Shown: in pieces, positions 27,628 to 34,968 of the stretch
How positions within the stretch are numbered: the stretch's first letter is position 1
How the letters are laid out: each line of letters begins with the position of its first letter
Origin: Algoriphagus antarcticus
GTDB taxonomy: Bacteria; Bacteroidota; Bacteroidia; Cytophagales; Cyclobacteriaceae
Direction of reading: 5' to 3'
Assembly: GCF_002150685.1 (NCBI RefSeq)
Contig: NZ_MSSW01000012.1
Coordinates: 1 to 60,583 of the forward strand
Length of the DNA: 60,583 bases
Position numbers and translations under genes: made by a program
Notes under the pieces: generated by a model
Database searches by the model: none
What the model was told of the DNA's origin: nothing
The model's input: only the letters and a program-made list of their open reading frames with translations

Positions 27628-27692
27628 AGTGGTATAATATAGTTTCTAAGATCAAGAAAAAACTGTCTCATAATTTTCGATCTGCTTGAAAA

Positions 27693-27726
27693 CAAGAAAA
27701 GCTGCTTCGTAAAACAGCTTTTCTTG
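27693..27726 (-). terminator. Rho-independent terminator after the Gfo/Idh/MocA gene
   Basis: CAAGAAAAGCTG pairs perfectly with CAGCTTTTCTTG over 12 bp around a 10-nt loop. On the minus strand it is followed by TTTTC. It lies 45 bp after the stop codon of the oxidoreductase. Confidence 0.8.
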
Positions 27727-27770
27727 ACTAATTATTTTAATGGGAATGATACTCTCATTTGGTTGGAGCC

Positions 27771-28937
27771 CTATACTTTCTCTATCCAATCCACTCCAGT
27801 ATCCTTCCAAGCTCTCTCATTTGCTGAGTCTATTACCGCTTCGCAAACTTTCTGCGTTTCAAATGCATCACGAAAAGTTGGATGACAAGCTTCCCCTGTT
27901 TCTAGGCTCTTAAAGAAATCAGCTACCTGGTGAATGAAAGAATGCTCATAGCCAATGGAAGTGCCAGGAATCCACCACCTATCCATGTAAGGATGATCTC
28001 CATCCGTCACGTGTATAGATCTCCAACCACGAACCTGACTTTCATCGTCATGGTCAAAGTATTCCAAACGAGTCAAATCATGCAAATCCCAACGAATGGA
28101 AGCATTCTCTCCGTTGATTTCAAATGTATAAAGTGCTTTGTGACCTCGTGCATAGCGAGTTGCCTCGAATAAGCCCAGCGAACCGTTCTCAAAGTGACAA
28201 TGGAATATGCAGGCATCGTCAATAGTTACCTTTTTCTTTTCACCAGTTCCTTGGTGAACTCGCTCCTTAATAAAAGTTTCAGTCATGGCAGAGACATCTT
28301 TGATCCCCCCATTCAGCCACATGGCTGTATCTATGCAATGCGCCAGCAAATCGCCCGTCACACCTGAACCTGCAGCATCAGCATCCAGTCTCCAAAGTGC
28401 ATCTCCGCCTTGTGGCAAATCAGGACTGATTGTCCAATCCTGAAGGAAGTTTGCGCGGTAATGAAATACCTTTCCAAGTTTACCGGAAGCTACGATTTGC
28501 TTTGCCAAAGTCACGGCTGGTATTCGTCTATAGTTATACCAAACTGTGTTTTTAACACCAGCTTTCTCCACTGCTTCCACCATTCCTTGGGCTTCCATGA
28601 CAGTTCTGGCAAGTGGTTTTTCACAGAGGATCATTTTACCAGCGGCTGCTGCAGCTATTGCAATCTCAGCATGCATGTCATTTGGTGTACAAATATCCAC
28701 TGCATCTATATCGTCGCGCTTTAGCAGCTCTCGCCAATCGGTTTCTACAGATTTATAGCCCCACTGTTCTGCAAAAGCTTTGGCTTTTTCTTCTCTTCTA
28801 GAGCAGCAAGCCTGTAAAACAGGAACGTACTCGTACTCTGGGAAAAAGTCTGGAACTCTTTTGTATCCATTGGTATGTATTCGGCCCATCAGACCAGTCC
28901 CGATTAGACCTATTCGTATATGTTTTTTATCTTTCAT
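27771..28937 (-). CDS. Gfo/Idh/MocA family NAD(P)-dependent oxidoreductase
   Basis: This 388-residue cytoplasmic protein oxidises or reduces a sugar or cyclitol. The Rossmann motif is [12 protein letters not shown] (Gly13-x-Gly15-x-x-Gly18). The family EKP motif (CEKPLA, Glu106-Lys107-Pro108) supplies the active-site lysine. The C-terminal alpha/beta domain has [24 protein letters not shown], whose Asp/His are the usual catalytic residues. There is no signal peptide. It is the last of a series of minus-strand sugar genes (32.7 to 27.8 kb) separated by gaps of 115-140 bp. It probably works with the TIM-barrel isomerase upstream; the substrate is unknown. Confidence 0.92.
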   Translation of the reverse strand: MKDKKHIRIGLIGTGLMGRIHTNGYKRVPDFFPEYEYVPVLQACCSRREEKAKAFAEQWGYKSVETDWRELLKRDDIDAVDICTPNDMHAEIAIAAAAAGKMILCEKPLARTVMEAQGMVEAVEKAGVKNTVWYNYRRIPAVTLAKQIVASGKLGKVFHYRANFLQDWTISPDLPQGGDALWRLDADAAGSGVTGDLLAHCIDTAMWLNGGIKDVSAMTETFIKERVHQGTGEKKKVTIDDACIFHCHFENGSLGLFEATRYARGHKALYTFEINGENASIRWDLHDLTRLEYFDHDDESQVRGWRSIHVTDGDHPYMDRWWIPGTSIGYEHSFIHQVADFFKSLETGEACHPTFRDAFETQKVCEAVIDSANERAWKDTGVDWIEKV

Positions 28938-29054
28938 GTTTCTATAATTTGAAATTAAAAGGATTTAAAATTTGAAATTGTCTCATGACAAAATATTCAG
29001 ATATAATTGAAAGGTTCGAGTTTTGAATTTCAAATATCAAATCTCAAATCTTTT

Positions 29055-30077
29055 CTACCACCCATGTGCATTCCGCACTTTCACTAACGCAGCAAGGATA
29101 TCATTCCAGGTTTGTTGATTGTTCATGACGTCATTTGGGAACATACATCCATCCCAGCAGATGTGCTTGAAAGCTTTGGTCAACTCACCTTTTTCATCAC
29201 GAAGCCAGTAGCCAGCATCATGGGCAATGTCCAGAACTCCATTTGGGTCTGTTGCTTGGCAATGTCTACCAGTCTTATCATGCGAACCAGAGCCAAAGAC
29301 TGATCCGTCATTTTGAGCTACGTGGAAATCAATCGTCCAAGGTCTAAGCGCATCGGTCACTGTTTTCAAAGCAGCTTTGACAGCCTCACGGTCATTGAGA
29401 TCTGCATCTTTTGGCAGAATTCTATGCTCTGGAGCATTATATCCCATCGTGTAAAGGAAAGTATGAGACATATCTGCCTGGAAACCAATATTAGGTCTAT
29501 CTACCATTTCTAGTAATTCTACCATGTGTTTCCAGCTGTGCATAGCTCCCCAGCAAATCTCACCTTCCGTGGCTAATTTTTCACCGTAGCCGGCAGCTAC
29601 ATCACAAGCTTCGCGGAATGTTTCGGCAATGATTTTAGTATTTCCTGCGGGATCCTTTGCCCAGTCTTCTACGCCGGCTGCGGAATCAATTCTGACGACA
29701 CCATAGTGGCGAACACCAAGATCGTTGAGTTGCTTTCCGAATTCGCATGCCTTGCGAACCATGTCGACAAAAGTCTTGCGCTGATCAGCAGTTCCCATTG
29801 CAGAACCCGCCCAAATTGGAGCTACTAAAGAGCCTGCGACAAGGTTATGTTGCTGGAGTTTTTCTGCTAGAATCTTGGTTTCATCAGGATCGTCAAGTGT
29901 GAAATGTGGCTCAAGCAAACCTAAATCAAGCCCGTCAAATTTCACACCATCAACTTCAGCTGCTGCTGTCATCTTCAGAAGGGAATCGAAGGGAATTACA
30001 GGTTCAGAATCTGGTCCTTTGCCCACTATTCCTGGCCAGGTTGCATTATGTAGTTTGGGAAAATTATTTTGACTCAT
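29055..30077 (-). CDS. Sugar phosphate isomerase/epimerase-like TIM-barrel enzyme
   Basis: This 340-residue protein has no signal peptide. It has the xylose-isomerase-like TIM-barrel layout: [13 protein letters not shown] near the N-terminus, [33 protein letters not shown] with a Glu and His in the fourth-strand region, [13 protein letters not shown] (Asp and His ligands), [20 protein letters not shown] and a C-terminal HICWDGCMF. Metal-dependent sugar isomerases, epimerases and keto-sugar lyases share this fold. It lies between the cupin and the Gfo/Idh/MocA oxidoreductase, suggesting consecutive steps of one sugar or cyclitol pathway. Confidence 0.87.
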   Translation of the reverse strand: MSQNNFPKLHNATWPGIVGKGPDSEPVIPFDSLLKMTAAAEVDGVKFDGLDLGLLEPHFTLDDPDETKILAEKLQQHNLVAGSLVAPIWAGSAMGTADQRKTFVDMVRKACEFGKQLNDLGVRHYGVVRIDSAAGVEDWAKDPAGNTKIIAETFREACDVAAGYGEKLATEGEICWGAMHSWKHMVELLEMVDRPNIGFQADMSHTFLYTMGYNAPEHRILPKDADLNDREAVKAALKTVTDALRPWTIDFHVAQNDGSVFGSGSHDKTGRHCQATDPNGVLDIAHDAGYWLRDEKGELTKAFKHICWDGCMFPNDVMNNQQTWNDILAALVKVRNAHGW

Positions 30078-30107
30078 GGTATTTGGGGTTATTGGTTATT
30101 AAAGTTT

Positions 30108-30130
30108 GAAGACCGAAGACCGAAGTCCGA
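30108..30130. repeat. 7-bp tandem repeat (GAAGACC type)
   Basis: GAAGACC, GAAGACC and GAAGTCC follow one another between two sugar genes. The heptamer and its period match those at 26957-26979 and resemble those at 54447-54488. Confidence 0.6.
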
Positions 30131-30216
30131 ATCACGTACTTCAGTATTCGATATTCATCATTTATTATTTTCTAGTTTGTGGACTGTTCACTGCGCACTG
30201 AATATTGAAACACTCA

Positions 30217-31428
30217 TCACTCCCAAACTTTCAGATCCGGATTATCTGGGCCGAAGTGCTTCAGCATAACAATGGGATCAGTTTTAGAAAGGTTTGTGAT
30301 TTTCACACCAGCTTGGGCAGCTTTTTCACTGACAAAATACTCGTCATGAGTCAACTGGCCAAAGCGAATAAGGGCAGGAGTTTCTATATCCCAATCGTTC
30401 ATTTTACCATACCCCTGCATCATAATCATACCATACGCAGCAGAATCCTTGATAGACACTGTCTGACCTGGATAGATCGTTAATTCCTTGGCGCTATAAT
30501 CATGTGAACGATAGCAAATCCAGCTGTCATGATATCCGGCAGCATGCATTTCCTCTTCATTCCCTACTGGAATTGGCTCCATATAGCGGGTCTCTAGGAG
30601 ATTAGGATTGACGTTCAATTCCCAGTCTATCATTTCTACCAATAGGTCATAGTCTCCTACTCTATCTTTCGGAGTAGCATTCCAAAGTAACTCATCCGGG
30701 ATAATTGCTTCATTTACCAAAGACTGATACATCGCAAAAATGTCAGATGCTTTCTGCGGCTCATAAGTACACAAAGACCCCGGAGCATGAAGCATTCCCG
30801 GAGGAACATCCCAACCAGTACCCGGCTGAAGTCTGAAGGCTTGAGAATAGTTAGTAATCTTATTGTCTCCCTTATTGAAGTTCATCAGACATTCCTTGAT
30901 CTGCTCTTTAGTTGTACCTGGAGCGATGCCGAAGAACGTATATGGAAAATCACCCCCATGATTGTTCAGTTGCGGAGGATAATAATAAGCTTCTGGCTTC
31001 CCGTTTTGGCCTGTAAGTTTGCCAAATTCATCACTTGGGTGAATGTGATGCGGAAGTGGCCCCATGTTGTCAAAAAACTTGGAGTACATAGGCCAGGACT
31101 TGTATTTGTCCCATAGACGGCCACCGACAATTTCTCCTCCTAATTCATCGATCGCATCTTTCAAAAGAAAAAGTTCTGTCTTACCGCCCTCTTCAAGAGC
31201 TATATGACTGAGACCTTCATTCTTACTGGTCAAGGGACCATTTTGAGCAGGAGTAGTAGATGAGAACCAACGTTCGTCGATACCTCCACGCTCACCTCCT
31301 AAACAATAGTAATCATCTGGATGAAGTTTGATTCTTCTGCCTGGCACACAAAACGAGCGAGGCACCCAGGTCGGTGTTAATCTAAGTATTCCTTCTCCCT
31401 GTTCGAGAGCCTTTTTTGCTAAACTCAT
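30217..31428 (-). CDS. Phosphomannose isomerase-like cupin (class I type)
   Basis: This 403-residue cytoplasmic protein shows the metal-site pattern of type I mannose-6-phosphate isomerases: His-x-His in PHHIHPSDEF (His128, His130), Glu in GKPEAYYY (Glu146) and a later His in PPGMLHAPG (His214). Both cupin barrels seem present; the second is around 310-400 (ELTIYPGQTVSIKDSAAYG). The overall sequence is not a classical ManA: the start (LTPTWVPRSFCVPGRRIKLHPDDYY) differs. It is therefore probably an isomerase for another aldose or keto sugar in the neighbouring pathway. Context: DUF4432 protein upstream, TIM barrel downstream. Confidence 0.82.
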   Translation of the reverse strand: MSLAKKALEQGEGILRLTPTWVPRSFCVPGRRIKLHPDDYYCLGGERGGIDERWFSSTTPAQNGPLTSKNEGLSHIALEEGGKTELFLLKDAIDELGGEIVGGRLWDKYKSWPMYSKFFDNMGPLPHHIHPSDEFGKLTGQNGKPEAYYYPPQLNNHGGDFPYTFFGIAPGTTKEQIKECLMNFNKGDNKITNYSQAFRLQPGTGWDVPPGMLHAPGSLCTYEPQKASDIFAMYQSLVNEAIIPDELLWNATPKDRVGDYDLLVEMIDWELNVNPNLLETRYMEPIPVGNEEEMHAAGYHDSWICYRSHDYSAKELTIYPGQTVSIKDSAAYGMIMMQGYGKMNDWDIETPALIRFGQLTHDEYFVSEKAAQAGVKITNLSKTDPIVMLKHFGPDNPDLKVWE

Positions 31429-31557
31429 GGGTTTATTTAATTATTTGAGATTTGAGATTCGTTATTTGAGATTGAATTAAAATATTGAAAGATATGAAGA
31501 TTTGAAAATTCTATAAGCTCCTTCATCTTTGATATTCGTCATTCCTAATTTTACATT

Positions 31558-32691
31558 TTACATTCTAAATTCCTTTACTTTTTCTCCTTTTAATACTTTC
31601 AGTTTGATTTCATACCTCCTGCTTTCTCCCGGCTTCAATAAAATCAAGGTCCCATTTTCACGGGCGGCGGTTTGACCAATCGGCGGGTTTGTGGCAGGTT
31701 CTAAGGCTGTCACATATTCATTTTTGCCCCAGTGCTGCCAATTGATCAGCCATGGCATTTGTTTTTTGGAAAATGAAATACTTAAGCCAAGTTCCAATTC
31801 ATCATTCATGTATCCGCAAGTGACCTGATCAGTATCATCCGCTTTTGGATCAATGAATGCCACATCCTCACCAAAAGCTGCATGCTCATCCATTGGCCCC
31901 GCACACTTGGTGAATTTGTTTATTTTATTAAAATCTGACATAGAATCGTCTGATTCTCTTTTTTGAATTTCTCCTTTCCACACTATCCTCGTTCCTTCAT
32001 CTATAAGTGGCCAACCACAATTAATGTGATATAACACCATATGAGGCGCAGGTGAATTTCCACGATTGCTTACCTCATCTTTGATATTGATTTCGGCAGT
32101 CCCGATGGATCCTGATATGGTTCTTTTCAGCTCCAGACTTGGCCCAAAAGTCGTCGTCTCTCGAATTACACCTACTATTTCGAAACCCAAATTTCCTGAA
32201 TAAATATCCGGCTGCTTGATGGAAATCAGTTCTGCTGACGTATTGCTGTAGTTCCCATGCAATCCGCGCTTTCCAGTCTCATCTTCATTTGGTGGACCCA
32301 TAGAGGAAATCCCGCAAGTAGTCAGCAGTCCTCCACCGAAAGTCCTCAACCAATCTATTCCCTGATTGGAAAAAGGCTGAGAAGACACATGGCCTGCATT
32401 ACTAATCCAAGACAAGCTGTGCTCATTATGAAAAGCATCCAAAATATCCATTCCCCGATCCAAAACTACTTTGAATCGAAGACCAGTTCCGGTATTAATC
32501 CAAGCGATGCAAGTGCCGCGACCCGCTCCATTGTCAAGAATGGAAGTTTCTATTCCTCCGAGCTGGCGGAAATTGGATAATTTATCTTTCCAATTGGATG
32601 GATCTGAGAGGTTCATTCTTAGGTTTGAGACTGATCTGTAATCTATTAAAAAGGCCTTCCGGCACTGTCCTGCCCTATATGGGTAAGACAT
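31558..32691 (-). CDS. DUF4432 family aldose-1-epimerase-like protein
   Basis: The protein has 377 residues from the ATG at 32691. A second ATG at 32616 would give 352 residues (MNLSDPSNWKDKL) and may be the true start. DUF4432 proteins have the galactose-mutarotase beta-sandwich; here the recognisable parts are VVLDRGMDILDAFHN, FGGGLLTTCGISSMGPP, GLHGNYSNTSAEL, HMVLYHINCGWPLID and NWQHWGKNEYVTALEPATNPP. The Asp-Arg-Gly-Met-Asp and Glu-Pro-Ala-Thr-Asn motifs are typical. It may speed anomer or sugar isomer interconversion. It is the first gene of the minus-strand sugar series. No signal peptide is visible. Confidence 0.85.
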   Translation of the reverse strand: MSYPYRAGQCRKAFLIDYRSVSNLRMNLSDPSNWKDKLSNFRQLGGIETSILDNGAGRGTCIAWINTGTGLRFKVVLDRGMDILDAFHNEHSLSWISNAGHVSSQPFSNQGIDWLRTFGGGLLTTCGISSMGPPNEDETGKRGLHGNYSNTSAELISIKQPDIYSGNLGFEIVGVIRETTTFGPSLELKRTISGSIGTAEINIKDEVSNRGNSPAPHMVLYHINCGWPLIDEGTRIVWKGEIQKRESDDSMSDFNKINKFTKCAGPMDEHAAFGEDVAFIDPKADDTDQVTCGYMNDELELGLSISFSKKQMPWLINWQHWGKNEYVTALEPATNPPIGQTAARENGTLILLKPGESRRYEIKLKVLKGEKVKEFRM

Positions 32692-32770
32692 GAAAGCACG
32701 GGAATAAGTTATGCAACTTATGAGGGAGAAATATGCCGTTAGTAAAAAATATGGCTTAAGTAGGAAATGG

Positions 32771-32959
32771 GTTCAAGTCTCATGACTTGGACCTATGACT
32801 TTGCAGTCTTCAGACTGCTGTTTTTAGAAAATCTCGATGAACTAGGCTAAAAGATAATGCTGTAGAATAGGATCAGAGGTGACACATTTTCTCTCTACCT
32901 TCAGTTTTAGACGTCTGAAGACTGCAATTTAAAAAGTCCAAGTCTGAAGACTTGGACTA
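32771..32959. repeat. Inverted-repeat element, copy 1 (189 bp)
   Basis: The left arm (32771-32818) is an imperfect reverse complement of the right arm (32913-32959). Each arm contains two nested hairpins; the most perfect is a 24-base palindrome at 32935-32958 (AGTCCAAGTCT, GA, AGACTTGGACT). An element of the same design, size and orientation is at 33907-34093. The outline is that of a REP-pair or MITE-type non-autonomous element. No transposase is in the window. Confidence 0.7.
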
Positions 32960-32967
32960 ATCAACCT

Positions 32968-33071
32968 CGTCATTGCAGAGGTATAGCCTGTCCCGAGCTT
33001 TAGGGAACGAAGCAATCTTTCACATAAAATCAGACTGCTTCGTTGTTCGTTCCTCACGCTTCGCAATGACA
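32968..33071. repeat. Imperfect inverted-repeat intergenic element (GTCATTGC ends)
   Basis: GTCATTGC near 32969 pairs with GCAATGAC near 33063. Inside, ACGAAGCAATCT matches the reverse complement of AGACTGCTTCGT. The total length is about 104 bp. It adjoins the 189-bp element directly. A degraded part of the same type (AGGAACGAAC, AGCAATCTCA) appears at about 58886-58912. It is an interspersed repeat without coding capacity. Confidence 0.6.
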
Positions 33072-33139
33072 GAACAACAACACAGCATTCTTAAAACTTG
33101 AACTAAATCAGGCGGGGACTATGACACTACTATTATATT

Positions 33140-33817
33140 TCAATCCTCGTTCTCATCTTCTTCAAAAAGAATAACTTCTGCATCAAGCTCCGCCTCAACA
33201 AACTCGTCTCGAGCCATCCAGTATTCGGAGGTGATCAGTTGGTACTGGTTATCACCTTTGTCGCTCAAATCCCAAATAATCGAATCTGCCTCTTCAAATT
33301 TAACTTTGCCCTCCAGGTGATCTGAAAACAGTCTTTTGATCAGGTTGCTGTCATTTAACGTATGCTGGAAAGCCTTTAGAACGACCTCCTTCGTGATCGC
33401 TTCCGCATTTGGATCCTCACTGCTCATGACAAACTCCGTAATGGTGGCTTTGGCACTTGGAAATTTCCCGTTGTAGGCCTTGTGTAATAACTGGTTGATA
33501 TTAAAAAGCTGGTGATGTAAACCGATTACAGGGTATTCTTCAGAAATTTTATCCAAGAGCATGTCATGAGACATTTGATCAATCTGACCTTCATTGAGTT
33601 TGTCCGAGAGTCTATATTCAAGCATAATCGCTGCCGCCTCAGCCGGTTCGAAGTCAGATATAGCCATCGAAAGTAGCTCTCTCAACTCAGCCGGGTTGGA
33701 TTTTGAGGCATCTGGGAAACCGAAACGATCAAGTAGTTCGATTAGATCCTGATTGCTCCAACTTCCTGGCAGTTCATCTACTGTTTTTACATTATTGATG
33801 ATGATATGGTAATTCAT
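33140..33817 (-). CDS. Acidic protein of unknown function
   Basis: This 225-residue protein has no signal peptide or membrane segment and is strongly acidic, ending in EAELDAEVILFEEDENED. It is mostly helical (for example NPAELRELLSMAISDFEPAEAAAIMLEYRL). I do not recognise the family. It lies between two copies of the ~188-bp inverted-repeat element, with the 104-bp repeat directly downstream. The ATG at 33817 gives the start MNYHIIINNVKTVDELPG. The composition is otherwise normal for the region. Confidence 0.7.
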   Translation of the reverse strand: MNYHIIINNVKTVDELPGSWSNQDLIELLDRFGFPDASKSNPAELRELLSMAISDFEPAEAAAIMLEYRLSDKLNEGQIDQMSHDMLLDKISEEYPVIGLHHQLFNINQLLHKAYNGKFPSAKATITEFVMSSEDPNAEAITKEVVLKAFQHTLNDSNLIKRLFSDHLEGKVKFEEADSIIWDLSDKGDNQYQLITSEYWMARDEFVEAELDAEVILFEEDENED

Positions 33818-33906
33818 AATTTGTGGTTTAGGTGAAGAAGGTATGAGAATGGAATTGAGTTCCTATTAGCAATAAAAAATCTAAAGATAATTCTAGGATC
33901 AGTCTG

Positions 33907-34093
33907 GTTCAAAGTTCCCTGACTTGGACCTAAGACATTGTAGTCTTCAGGCTGCCTTTCAAAACATAGCACTGAGGTTAAGTAAACAGAAAGTGTTCTA
34001 GAATTGCGTTAGAAAACTACATTTTACCTTTACCATTGATTAAAGCAGTCTGGAGACTGCTTTATTGTGAGTCCAAGTCTGAAGACTTGAACT
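33907..34093. repeat. Inverted-repeat element, copy 2 (187 bp)
   Basis: The left arm begins GTTCAAAG and includes CTGACTTGGACCTAAGAC, close to copy 1. The right arm has a perfect palindrome at 34042-34063 (AAAGCAGTCT, GG, AGACTGCTTT) and an almost perfect one at 34070-34093. Orientation and length match copy 1 (32771-32959). Immediately to the right both copies continue ACTAATC(A/T)ACC, so the element may be a little longer than stated. Confidence 0.7.
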
Positions 34094-34106
34094 AATCTAC
34101 CAAAAT

Positions 34107-34141
34107 AAAAATGGCCCAAGTTTTTCAACTAGGGCCATTTT
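34107..34141 (-). terminator. Terminator after the first DUF1080 gene
   Basis: AAAATGGCCC pairs with GGGCCATTTT around a 14-nt loop. On the minus strand a T run follows. It lies 23 bp beyond the DUF1080 stop codon. The symmetric stem with flanking A and T runs may also work from the other side. Confidence 0.8.
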
Positions 34142-34164
34142 AAATTTTTATCAGAAATCCTATT

Positions 34165-34968
34165 CTACTGCTTCAGCATAACATCCTTATACATAACAGT
34201 CATTGGAGGTCCTACATGCACCTGTACACCAAGATACCCTGACTCCATCCTGTTTTTGGGATCTTCATCATGCACCTCAGACATCAACTGCCCATTCACA
34301 TAATGCTTTAAGACATTGCCTTTAGCCACAATGTGAATACTATTCCATTCACCTGACTTAATCTTAGCACCTAGTTCGGCCCTATCGCCGATTTCCTTTT
34401 CTACATTAAGGCCCTTCCAAGCATTTTTCTCCACATACTCTCTCACTCCTACTCCATCTGGCTGAGAAGTTATCTTGGTTTCTTGACCTCTGTAAGCTAG
34501 CGTAGTACGTTTACGCTCTTCGTAGTTTTGTCCTGTATAGTTGTTTTTCCCATCAATATCTGCCTGATAGCCTTTGAGTGCAAATGGAACATCTTCTACC
34601 ATTTCACTTCGGTAATTTATTCCGGAGTTTCCCCCTTCAGAGATTTTAAACTCAGCTTTCAGCTCAAAATCTCCAGGTTGTCCACCTTGCCAAATCAGGA
34701 AAGTATTGGCTTTCAGAAGTGTCTCAGGAGTAATTGTACCCGTAATTGCTCCATCTTTAACAGACCAATACACCGGGTTTCCTTCCCAGCCATCTAGTGT
34801 TTTTCCATCAAAAATGGATTTAAAACTAGCTTCAGTCTCGGTCATAGTCACTATAGAAGTAGACGTATTCTCAGCTGGTTGCTGGCAATTCACAAAGCCT
34901 ATCACCATCATCGCCCCTAAACTAAGTGCCTCAATTCTTAACCATTTAGATATTAATAGATTTTTCAT
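34165..34968 (-). CDS. DUF1080 lipoprotein (3-keto-glycoside hydrolase/lyase-like), copy 1
   Basis: This 267-residue protein has a lipoprotein-type signal ending GFVNCQQ. The single DUF1080 (laminin-G/concanavalin-like) domain includes FDGKTLDGWEGNPVYWSVKDG, ISEGGNSGINYRSE, GYQADIDGKNNYTGQNYEERKR and the end LGVQVHVGPPMTVMYKDVMLK. DUF1080 members have been described as acting on 3-keto-glycosides, cleaving the glycosidic bond after C3 oxidation. The start codon overlaps the stop of the upstream cytochrome fusion (ATGA), so the two are translationally coupled, consistent with oxidation followed by cleavage in the periplasm. A paralogue is at 45540-46310. Confidence 0.9.
   Translation of the reverse strand: MKNLLISKWLRIEALSLGAMMVIGFVNCQQPAENTSTSIVTMTETEASFKSIFDGKTLDGWEGNPVYWSVKDGAITGTITPETLLKANTFLIWQGGQPGDFELKAEFKISEGGNSGINYRSEMVEDVPFALKGYQADIDGKNNYTGQNYEERKRTTLAYRGQETKITSQPDGVGVREYVEKNAWKGLNVEKEIGDRAELGAKIKSGEWNSIHIVAKGNVLKHYVNGQLMSEVHDEDPKNRMESGYLGVQVHVGPPMTVMYKDVMLKQ

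Noticed and set aside
32760..32795. tRNA T-arm-like sequence (ATGGG, TTCAAGT, CTCAT)
   Set aside because: No matching acceptor, D or anticodon arm is found upstream; it is part of the inverted-repeat element.
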